A stretch of 64,000 nucleotides of DNA from Cryptomeria japonica (Eukaryota; Streptophyta; Pinopsida; Cupressales; Cupressaceae), in contig NC_081412.1 of the NCBI RefSeq assembly GCF_030272615.1, positions 139,006,747 to 139,070,746 of the forward strand, written 5' to 3'. The notes below the pieces were generated by a model. The model searched no databases. It was not told the origin of the DNA and saw only the letters and a program-made list of their open reading frames with translations. The translations under genes and the position numbers were made by a program. Shown here in pieces: positions 43,955 to 53,457 of this stretch. Position 1 is the first letter of the stretch. Each line of letters opens with the position of its first letter.

Positions 43955-46900
43955 ATGAGTTTTACAACAAAAAGCCCTACTTATACTATTCCCGTTAGAC
44001 GAAGCCGTAGAATTAAGTCTTTCCGAGGTTTAACTACTGAGGAGATGGAACCTAATTTGAGTAGCCTTTTTAACGAGGACATGGGTAATTCCTCTAATCC
44101 TCCGAATGATGAAGAAGCTCCCCATGAAGTTTCTGTTGAACAACTTTCCAAATTGGATAACCAATTTGACGATTTTCACCAATGGATGTCTCATGAGTAT
44201 CCCGATAGTCAAGCTCTTCCTTTAATTGAGGGTCTAAAACACATGCTTCAAAGTGATAAGAATGGAATTGATATTTTGCGTGGTATTTCACACATTGTGA
44301 ATTCGAACGTGATGCCTATGAAGAGTTGTGCTGAATCTTTAGGTTATACACAACCTCCTACACAAGACAATCATTCTATTCCTTTGACCACTTCTATTGC
44401 TAGTTTACCTACCTTTACATCAAACATCATGGCTACCTCTATACAAGACATTCCTCCTGTGATCACTAGTCATGGGGGCAATCCTCCTTCTTCAATTAAC
44501 CCTATTCCTTCATTTAATCCGACTTCTTCATTCATTCCTTCAATAAGTGTTCCTATTACATCTTCACAAATGAACATGACACAAGGGGGCAATTCATTTA
44601 ACCATTCCATTCCTCCTTGTAGTGTTCCTCCTATCCAATCATCTCCTATGGTTGACTATCATAGGGTCCCACCACCTTACTCTTTACCTTCTTTCAATAA
44701 CATCTCACCTCCATCTCAATCTAACACACCTAATATGAACTCTTCGACTGAAGCTACCATTAATAATCTAGCACAAACTGTCTCTTCTTTACAGCAACAA
44801 ATTGCCTCTATGAATCAATCTAAGTTTAGTGTGCCCACATTTGACATTGCGAGCCCACTTTCTCTTGACATTGTTCGAGCTATTCCTCCTAAACATGTTG
44901 AAATCCCGCATTTTGAGCTTTATAATGGTAAAGGAGATCCTCTAACACATGTTAAGACTTTTCAAACAATTTGTACTGATTTTGCTTATGACCAAAGGTT
45001 GCTTGCAAAACTGTTTACCAGAACATTAAGAGACAAAGCCCTACAATGGTATTGCTCGTTGCCTTCTTATTCTATTACTTCTTTCGAACAACTTGCAAAT
45101 GCTTTCATTCAACAATTTCAAAACAACATAAGTCCTAAAGTTACTTTGATTGATTTAATGCATTGTAAACAAGGTGTTAAAGAAAAAGTGACTGATTTCA
45201 TTGGTAGATATAAGCATTTGTATGCTCAGATTTCTTTTCCAGTGCCTGATAATGATATTCAAAGAATCTTTATTTCTAATTTGCAAAAAGATATTCGAGA
45301 CAAACTTCTGTTTTCTGAGTTTACTTCTTTCCAACAGTTGTGCGCCACTCTTCACAATTATCAACTGACTGTGAGTCAAATGGAACAATCACATCCTATG
45401 GCTCCGAGTGATAAGGGTGATAGCAGTCAACAACCATTTGGGAAGTTTAAACCGAACAGAGATTCCATCAAATTCAATGAAAACATCATCAACAACAATG
45501 TGAATGCAGCATCAGGTGTGCCTCCTATTTCTAAATTTTTCAGGAAAGAAAGAAAGTATACTCCTTTGAATGAATCATTGCATAGTATTATGAATAAGTT
45601 ATTGGAACAAAATGTGCTTACTCTTCCTCCTATAAGGCAAATTGATCCTGCAAAGATTACTTCACCTTATTTTGATCACAAATCTTTTTGTCACTTTCAT
45701 CGTCAGCCTGGGCATGATACTGAAAAATGTTTTTCTTTAAAGGGTAAAATTCAAGATTTGATTGATAATAATACTATTTCTGTTTCTGGAGTGAATGATA
45801 AAGGCAACACATCTGTAGCTCCTCCTAACCAAAATCTTCAGATTTTTACTGATCCATTACCTTCTCATACCTCTCATACCTCTAATGCGATTGAGGCTAA
45901 TGATTCCTCTTTCTCATCTGATGGTCTTGTGTCTATGACTCCGAATGTGATTAACTTTGTAGAGCAGCAAGAAATCCCTAAAGAACCTTCCATCACATTT
46001 GATTCCAGTGAAACCATTAGAGCACCTGATGATCCTTTATACATAGTTGCAAAAGTTAAGAATACACCTTGCCGTGGAGTGCTTATTGATCCTTCGTGCA
46101 TGGTTAATGTTATTACTGAAGAATTCCTTTTTACTTTGCAATTGAATCAAGTGATCTATGACAAAACAGATGTGATTGTGAAACTATTTGATGCATTTTC
46201 TTCTCCTGCAATTGTTTCTATTACATTGCCTATTGAGGTCCATAATAAATCTCTTGATGTGAACTTTGCTATTATTCCTTCTTCCGAACGATTTCGTGTG
46301 AAGCTTGGCTATCCTTGGCTATCTTCCATGAAAGCTATTGCTTCTCCTATTCACAAGTGTTTGAAATTTCCCCATAATGGTGAAGTCGTTACTGTCAATC
46401 ATAGTCTCTTTAAACCAGCTGAAAGAACTTCTAGTGTTCCTATAGATTACTTTTGGCCTAAACAATTCCAATCTCTTCCTCTGCGAAGTGATCATCTTTT
46501 CAAATCTTATCAAAAGTGGAAAACAGATATGATCCTATCTCTAAGTGAACCTAGAACACCTAAACTTGACATTCCTATCATTCTTGAGAAGGAAATTCTT
46601 CCTTTGAAAGACACAACTAATGTCTTTCCCCAAGAAGATTCCCAGCCCGTCCCCATGGATGTGACTATGTCTATGCCTAATAAATCTTCTAAAAGTAGAC
46701 CTATACCTCCTCGTCATGATGGACTTGGTCTTCTTCCTAAACCAAGAATTCTTCCCTTATATGGAGCAGTTCCTCCTCCTGCCTTCTATAGAGAGAAGAG
46801 ACCTTCTTCTTCTCCTATTATCCAGCCTAAGAGACCACAACCTAAACATCCAAGTGATAGGGATGAGAACATTCCTCCTCCTCTATCTTCTACACTTCCT

Positions 46901-47407
46901 ACTAAGACTAGACGTAATCGTTCTGCACGGGAACGCCGACGAAAGCGTCGTCTTAGGGCTCAAGCAGCTGCTTCTCAAACTTTAGAATCTCCAAAAACAC
47001 CTTCAACAAGCACTATTCCATTTTCTCCTCAGCCGGATATTGAGCCTAAATTTCCTAAACATAAGATGCATGATGGTCTTGATCCTGTGCGAGTTAAAGA
47101 TCCTATTTTTATAAATCTTGATGATGATATAGATGAAAATGTTATACATGATGAAAATGTTACTCCTCTTGCTTCTGATAGCGAATATGAACTTGTTGAT
47201 GTTGATAACCATTTATCTAATGAATTTTCTAAAGCACTTATCCTAGCTCCTAGACAAGAACAATGTGGCTCGGAACATGAACATAGCCCTTGTTTGGATC
47301 TTGTGATAGCTCCATCTGCTGTGTTGGATGTTCCTCCTCTAGCGTGTTCCCTGCCTTCCCGAAACATTGATCAGCAAGATCGGGGGGTAGATGACGTGCT
47401 AGACTAG
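43955..47407 (+). CDS. Element B gag/protease-like polyprotein, 1150 codons
   Basis: Uninterrupted ORF. Residues ~1-290 are Pro/Ser/Thr-rich. About 310-490 is the retrotransposon gag capsid block (VEIPHFELYNGKGDPLTHVK, then KALQWYCSLPSYSITSFEQL and LIDLMHCKQG). About 575-610 carries a Cys/His module (FCHFHRQPGHDTEKC) of the kind seen in Tat-type gags. About 690-790 is an aspartyl-protease-like fold region (PLYIVAKVKNTPCRGVLIDP, LGYPWLSS). The C-terminal third is Pro-rich with a strongly basic cluster (RRNRSARERRRKRRLRAQ, ~1000) that could act in RNA binding or nuclear import. No polymerase domain follows. It probably forms particles with enzymes supplied by a related Gypsy element. Confidence 0.88.
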   Translation: MSFTTKSPTYTIPVRRSRRIKSFRGLTTEEMEPNLSSLFNEDMGNSSNPPNDEEAPHEVSVEQLSKLDNQFDDFHQWMSHEYPDSQALPLIEGLKHMLQSDKNGIDILRGISHIVNSNVMPMKSCAESLGYTQPPTQDNHSIPLTTSIASLPTFTSNIMATSIQDIPPVITSHGGNPPSSINPIPSFNPTSSFIPSISVPITSSQMNMTQGGNSFNHSIPPCSVPPIQSSPMVDYHRVPPPYSLPSFNNISPPSQSNTPNMNSSTEATINNLAQTVSSLQQQIASMNQSKFSVPTFDIASPLSLDIVRAIPPKHVEIPHFELYNGKGDPLTHVKTFQTICTDFAYDQRLLAKLFTRTLRDKALQWYCSLPSYSITSFEQLANAFIQQFQNNISPKVTLIDLMHCKQGVKEKVTDFIGRYKHLYAQISFPVPDNDIQRIFISNLQKDIRDKLLFSEFTSFQQLCATLHNYQLTVSQMEQSHPMAPSDKGDSSQQPFGKFKPNRDSIKFNENIINNNVNAASGVPPISKFFRKERKYTPLNESLHSIMNKLLEQNVLTLPPIRQIDPAKITSPYFDHKSFCHFHRQPGHDTEKCFSLKGKIQDLIDNNTISVSGVNDKGNTSVAPPNQNLQIFTDPLPSHTSHTSNAIEANDSSFSSDGLVSMTPNVINFVEQQEIPKEPSITFDSSETIRAPDDPLYIVAKVKNTPCRGVLIDPSCMVNVITEEFLFTLQLNQVIYDKTDVIVKLFDAFSSPAIVSITLPIEVHNKSLDVNFAIIPSSERFRVKLGYPWLSSMKAIASPIHKCLKFPHNGEVVTVNHSLFKPAERTSSVPIDYFWPKQFQSLPLRSDHLFKSYQKWKTDMILSLSEPRTPKLDIPIILEKEILPLKDTTNVFPQEDSQPVPMDVTMSMPNKSSKSRPIPPRHDGLGLLPKPRILPLYGAVPPPAFYREKRPSSSPIIQPKRPQPKHPSDRDENIPPPLSSTLPTKTRRNRSARERRRKRRLRAQAAASQTLESPKTPSTSTIPFSPQPDIEPKFPKHKMHDGLDPVRVKDPIFINLDDDIDENVIHDENVTPLASDSEYELVDVDNHLSNEFSKALILAPRQEQCGSEHEHSPCLDLVIAPSAVLDVPPLACSLPSRNIDQQDRGVDDVLD

Positions 47408-48148
47408 TTACATTAGCATGGCAGATTCTCTCCCCCTCTCTTTTGTTACTTCTTCTATATGTTATTCTCATTCTTCTATTTGTCGTCCTTAGTGTTGTCT
47501 ACTTGAGGATGATGCAAAACATTGAGATCTCTTTGGTCTCTCTCATGTTGACTCAAAAGACACATGTGTTCCCTTCTTCTAGGTGACCTTCCTTGATTGG
47601 GGAATGAAGAACAATTATGCATACATACATATGATATATACATGACTTATCATACAGCATACTGACCCCGAGGAAAGCGAAGTCACCTCGTGCTTTGTGT
47701 TTTGTGTCTATTATCCTTGGGTTTATCTCACACTTGGGGGCTAAATCTGTGCGATAACGTGCTCCTTTTCCTTTCTCATTTCTTATGTGTATCACTACGT
47801 TAAAACAATCACCCCCGTTGAGGCGTGTGCGATTGCTTTAACGTAGGGGGGCATACACCCTGTCTATCCTTTCAAAGATACTTGAAAATTTCTTGGCAAA
47901 CTTAGCTTTGTCTTGAAGATTTTTGGTATTTCTTTTGCATGACTCATAGTGAGGGAACCTTAATACTGACAGTCATGGTTCTCCCTCGTGATCTTCCCTT
48001 TTACTTTGTCAATCGAAGTCGTAAGATCCTTAGTCCACTGGGGGCTTGGTGTATCTTGCCTCCTTGACGTGGTGAAAGTCTTTCAACGTTGTTTCCTTGT
48101 ACTTTACCGGAAGTATGAGCATACATACTCTCGCTAAAGTGGGGGCTA

Positions 48149-49377
48149 AATGTAGCGTCCTAAAATTGCGACACTTGCAATTTCGACTGCATTTCGGTCT
48201 TCACGATGGCGACGCAACACGCAACCTGAATGGAGACCCCAAAACTTGCTCACGACACTGAAAACTGCATTTTTCAAGCACCATTGACCTGAACCTCCTT
48301 GCACCCCGCTGTCCCGGAGGTGGGACCAGAGCTCCCAGCGCCCTGGTCCCTCAGGACCAGGGCGCCCAGCGCCCTGGTCCCTGGGTCCTATTTTGGGCCC
48401 GGTTTCCTAAGTGATACTGGGTCTTTTTGATTGCAATTTGGAAATATACTTCCCTGGTCGGCCTAAGGTCGGGAAAATCAATCTATCAACCCTAATTGAC
48501 AAGTATATAAACTACATTTTCCTCTTTCATTCGATATGATGGAAAAAGGGGTGGAAACTATACTCAAGCATTCAAGCATTCAAGCATTCAAGCAATTGAT
48601 CATTCCAAGTCTCCATTCAAGGCTAAGTGTTGCATTCAAGTCAAGGATTCAACCATTGAAGAGGAGATCACTTATTACATGCTACATACTACAACATACA
48701 ACATCTAAACCTTCGCACATAAGGATACAAACATCCTTAGAACAAGGTATTAGTACTTGTTTTACATTACAGTCATTTACATTTACAACACTTGCTCATT
48801 TCTTGGTTAATTCCAAAACCGGGGTTTGACCTAAAGGCAAACCCCTAATCCCTAACCCCCCAATCGTCTTCGCTTTTCTGTGTGTAGGTTGCAGGTACGC
48901 GGCTGAGATTGAAGATCTGGAATCCTTGTACAGAGACGAACCGATCCCACTTCGTTTCACGGATTTTTCGGAGGACCGTGGCGTCGGGCGCCATCGTCCC
49001 GACAACTTTTTCTCAAATTTACAGGACAGCACCGTATCGACATTCTACTGCTAATTCCAGGTCCGCAGCTTCATCCTATAACCCGAACTTAGTTTATAAG
49101 CGAATCTTTATGACTTTCTATGCATGCTTAGCTTAATTTCCTTAATCAACATTCTTTACAAAAGAGGGTAGCCTTGCTTTCCTAACCCTTGAAATTTATT
49201 TAGCATCCAACCTTACATTGTGTGGGATTGGATCTTATGAGTTTCAACCCCTCTTTTGAATGTAAAGTCTTCCCCCTAAGTGAAAACCCATCGAATCCTA
49301 GTGAACCTCCCTTCTCTCTCCTCGGAGTTAGAAGAGGGGAGACCAACTAGGGTTCGACCGTGATTTTCCGCTTTACA
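48149..49377 (+). repeat. 3' LTR of element B
   Basis: 1229 bp, same ends as the 5' LTR. Longer by about 33 bp because a GC-rich block around 48340-48390 is present twice. Confidence 0.93.
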
Positions 49378-49382
49378 ATAGG

Positions 49383-51170
49383 TATCCCCTAGATGTACCT
49401 GATCAAGAAAAAATGAACATATTCATTGATAATCTTATCAATGAAATGAGTTATCGATTAAGAATGCAATGTCCTCCCTCTTTTGCCAAAATGATCGAGA
49501 ATGGTCTAAAAATAGAGAACGCGATGGTAAAGAAAGGAGAGCTAAAACTTTACAATAATTCCTACAACAACAACAACAATGACAAACCCAAGTTTTGGTC
49601 AAAGAATAGGAATGTCAGCAATGGAGGAAATGACGATAATAGTGTTACAAAACAACAACAACCAATCTTTAATCTATCAAGTCAAATCCCAAGCAATAGC
49701 AATCCAGTAAACAATAAAGCCAAGTCCTTCTTCTCCAATCCTCAGAGGAAATTTACAAATATTGGAGAACCTTTGGAATCAGCTCTGAAAACTCTGCTTG
49801 CCAAAAAATTGATTTTTTTACCAGAAGCAAGAAGTGATGAACCACCAGTCAAGCCAAATTGGTGAAATGACAATCATTTTTGCAAATACCATCGGAATAA
49901 AGGACATCAAACAAATGATTGCCAGAGATTGAAACACCTTATCCAAGATCTAATTGATAATGGAACCATCACAGTGGATAGTCATAATACAAATGAATCA
50001 CACCTAGCTTTCAAAACTCCACTTCCGAATTACGACAAAGGTGAACCATCCCAATTAAAAGATGACAAATGAAAAGCCAAATTGAATTACACTTATACAT
50101 ATGATGATGTGGTAAATGTTATCATTGTTAAAGATAATCCATCTTCAGAGCCAATCGATGTTATTACGAGAAGAAAAGTAAAGGTTACCTTTCCAGGTAT
50201 AACAAAAGACCCAACATCCACTTCACAACAATACAATTTAGTAGAGCAATTACAAAGAATACCTGCTCAAATATCAATTCTAGAACTTCTCAAGGTTTCA
50301 CCTATGCATAAGGAAATTTTGGAGAAAGCTTTAGTGGAAACAATAGTTTCAAAAGATTTGGAAATAGATTAGTTCCAAAACATGGTCGGGCACCTTATAG
50401 CTCCTCATTGCTTATCATTTTCTGAAAATGATGACGCATCCTTGCAACATCCTCATAATGCACCCTTACATGTTGAAGTCACCATCAATAAAACTTGTGT
50501 CAAACGTGTACTCATAGATGGATGAGCTGGCTTAAATATTTATGCATTAATTTTGATAAAATCTTTGGGAAATTCAGATAATGTAGTGGACCCAAAAAAG
50601 AAAATAACCATCAAGGCTTATGATGAAGCAGAACGTTCTTCTCAAGGAACTATTGTGCTGCCAATAAAAATAGGACGTGTGGAAAGTAATACATTATGTC
50701 AGGTTTTAGATTTGAACCTCTCTTACAACATTCTTCTAGGAAGACAATGGATTCACAAGATGCAAGTAGTTCCTTCTACATATCATCAATGTGTAAAATT
50801 TCCTCATGAAGGACAAGAGATCACTATAATTGTATATTCTAGTCAATATTGCAATAATTTGAAGCCAACACAAGATACAAGAGTTCCACACAATAGAGAA
50901 TCAATATATCCTACTAAATAGATTCAAGAAAAGTTATGGGAAACTTTTGAGGAAAAACTCAAATTAAATGATGAAGGAATGGGAAAATATTCTTTGCATA
51001 ATTTTCCACTTTCTCCTAAGTCATATAGAAAGCCTACAAATATTCAATCAAAGACATCAAAACATATGTTTAAAGGAATATTTGTTAGTGCTCGAACTCT
51101 TGAAGAAGAAAATGAAGACAAAGACATTCTTGGTTGGTTGTGTGTGTGTGAAAAAGTGAACCTGTAGCTA
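49383..51170 (+). pseudogene. Element A gag and protease region after the element B insertion
   Basis: Gag resumes with KMNIFIDNLINEMSYRLRMQ and an Asn-rich stretch, then a Cys/His module (CKYHRNKGHQTNDC) near 49880-49925, and a protease-like region (VEVTINKTCVKRVLIDG, then LSYNILLGRQWIHKMQVVP) to about 50900. It ends near 51170, where element C begins. Broken, with several breaks. Confidence 0.82.
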
Positions 51171-52291
51171 CAAGCACAACACTTCAATTAAGTCATTATA
51201 TGCATGGTTAGTAATCAATAATCAATAAAAATAAACCATAGCAAAGCGACCCATTGTCTTCTACATGATGTGAGTATAGGATTGCTCTCAGTTTGTTATA
51301 AGCAATACCAGTGACTAGACTACACCAAGATGAAGGATTTAATCTATATGATATTAAGCTATATGGATGTAAAGAATGGATGAATAATTCAAGCAAAAAA
51401 TAACTTCAAGCAATGATGGATGCAAGCAATAATTGATGTAAGATGGATGCAAATAATCTAAAAAAAAGCAATAATAATCAATCAATGACTCCAGAGAAAA
51501 ATTAGTATAATAATGACGTATTCTCAAAAATCTCTGGGGTGAATTGGAATGAGAGCTGATGACTGAATTTATAGAGAATTACAGAGAGATGATGAAAAAG
51601 CTCAATTTAGGATTAATTGAAACAATTGAGAAATCAGGTTGAGTTAACCTTGAGATAGATTCCAATTATAGTTCAATTGAAATGCATTCGAATTAGAACT
51701 CCAAGTTGCATTGGAAAACAATAATAAATCAATTCCATGCATTTGTGATAAAAATAGATAATTCTTCAATTTAATCAAGAAAAGAGTCTTTTTAATGCAA
51801 CTGAACTTCTTTTTCTGAAAAGCTTTGAGTTCCAATTTAAGAGAATAATTAATAATTCAATTAATTGCTTTTCTGATTTCAAATTCTCAATTTACAAAAA
51901 AAGAAATAATATCTCAAGTTTGATTTCTCCTCAATTCAATTCTTTTATTTAATTTTCAATTCAACTCTTTGTTTTGTAATAAATTCTTCTTTTTGTAGCA
52001 AATTAATTTTTTTTTGCATGATTGAATGGTAAATTTATTAATTAATTAAATATGCAAAGATATAATAAATTAAAATAGGATAATTGATCAAAATGAATAT
52101 TCTTGGAATGATTCAATTAATTAAATAAATATTTATTTAATATTGGGTAATTTATTTTGCCATGTGATATTTGATAATTAAAGAATTAATTATGTGCTCA
52201 AGATTGATTTAATTGTCTTTTGGTTAGGACCCTGGTGATGTTGTCGAGATTAGGGGCCCATGGTTTAGATGACCATTTTTAGGGTATTACA
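51170..52291 (-). repeat. 3' LTR of element C (left end approximate)
   Basis: The inner end is fixed by TGTAATACCC next to the purine tract. The outer end should lie near 51160-51200, where element A protease homology stops. AT-rich, with many 'aattaa' and 'caattgag' words. Confidence 0.65.
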
Positions 52292-52329
52292 TTTGCCCCT
52301 CTTTGAATTAATGTGCGAGCAGCGCGTTG

Positions 52330-53000
52330 GTTCAAAGAATGTGTGATGTCTAGGAGATGTCAGTTCTGAACTTGATTAATCACGAACTAGATGAAAGCAA
52401 GGTGTTAGCTTGATTCGAAGCGACAAAACTGAATGAAGTTTGATTAAAACGATACTGATCCCGAACTTGATTGAATTGAGGAATGATAGAAAACAAAGAT
52501 ACCGAACTTGAACTTGATTGATCAAGAAGCGAATCTTACTGATCTAGAACTTGATTGATCTTACATGCAGTGAGTGATGATAAAAATTGATCTTGATATT
52601 GATTGATCAAGACACGATCAGCGAAGAATAAACCGTCCAGCTTGATCAAGAAACGAATACTGAACACCTTCTTAGATTTAGAGTGATCAAAGAAACTCTT
52701 TAAACTTTTTGATTGAGTTTAAATGAATAATCAGTTTGATTTGAAGCGATGAAACTGATTAATGTTAAGAGATTAATTAAGATGAAAGACAAATATTAGC
52801 TTGATTTGAAGTGATGAAACTGATATGCCCCTAGCAATTGATTGATTCAGATGATCTAGGGATCTCAACTTGATGTGAAGCGATGAAGCTGAGATGCCTC
52901 TTAGCGATAAGGATTGATTTTCTTTAATTGAAAAGATTTTGCTCGACTTGTGAGATGTGAAGTCATAAGGTCATGAGTATGCCCCCTCGGGAGTGAAATC
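52330..53000. repeat. Diverged tandem repeats in the 3' region of element C
   Basis: Words 'acttgattgatcaag(a)a(g/a)cgaa' and 'ttgatttgaagcgatgaaactgat' types recur about every 40-70 bp. Tat/Ogre elements are known for tandem repeats in this 3' non-coding region, so this fits the family. Confidence 0.7.
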
Positions 53001-53457
53001 GAAAGATAGCGAGGGTACATGATTAAAGCAATTGTGTGACAAAGAATAACTTATTTGAGCACAAATTGATTATGAGGATTTTTTTTTTGAAAAAAAAAAT
53101 TCGGCGATGATTGATAAGAAATTGAGCATAGAGTTGATTGTAATGTTGAGCGTAGAATGAAATTGAATTAAGATTCAGTGTTTGAAATTGAGCACAATTT
53201 GAAGAAAGAATGAGCATTTGATGAAAAGAGCACTAAGTGGTCTAGATTGTGAAATTGACTAGCAAGATGATCTTGATTTTCGATTTTGATCTCGAAAATG
53301 GAATCAGAGTAGGCACATTAGCCAAGGGTACAATTTTTGTGTCCATCAGAGCAAGTTGAAAATTAGGTTTTTGGCTATATAGAGGACGAAAGTGTCATTT
53401 TCAATTCATTTTAACCCTCCAAGTTTGAAAATTTGAAAAACCCTTTGCGAAGAAAAA

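Larger units (their letters stand above)
41577..49377 (+). mobile_element. Element B: non-autonomous LTR element with gag/protease ORF only
   Basis: Two LTRs (41577-42772 and 48149-49377) with TG/CA ends, flanked by an exact ATAGG duplication (41572-41576 and 49378-49382). Primer site TTGGTGAACCCGACGTG follows the left LTR at 42775-42791, and a purine tract AAAGTGGGGGCTAAA precedes the right LTR at 48134-48148. The only long ORF is 43955-47407, and the ~740 bp after it contain no reverse transcriptase, RNase H or integrase. The structure looks whole for a gag-only (TR-GAG-type) element that borrows enzymes from a relative. LTRs differ at roughly 25 positions, mostly C/T and G/A, plus a ~33 bp length difference, about 2%: a fairly young insertion, younger than element A. 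Confidence 0.93.
37080..51170 (+). mobile_element. Element A: Tat-like Ty3/Gypsy relic, 5' LTR to protease
   Basis: Plus-strand element with a 5' LTR ending at 38441, a primer site from 38445, a long leader (38.46-40.69 kb), gag from 40696, zinc knuckle and a protease-like region to about 51.17 kb. Gag wording (LEDICPYPFDKNLNMLPFPQ, PKYDKYDGKFDPRDHIREF) matches Tat/Ogre-type plant Gypsy elements. It is split by element B at 41577-49377 and cut off by element C near 51170; its reverse transcriptase, integrase and 3' LTR are not in this window. It is broken, with several breaks. The left LTR boundary is approximate. Confidence 0.8.

Noticed and set aside
44030-47795. Minus-strand frames within and just after the element B ORF
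   Set aside because: Shadows of the long plus-strand gag frame or short frames near the 3' LTR without domains.
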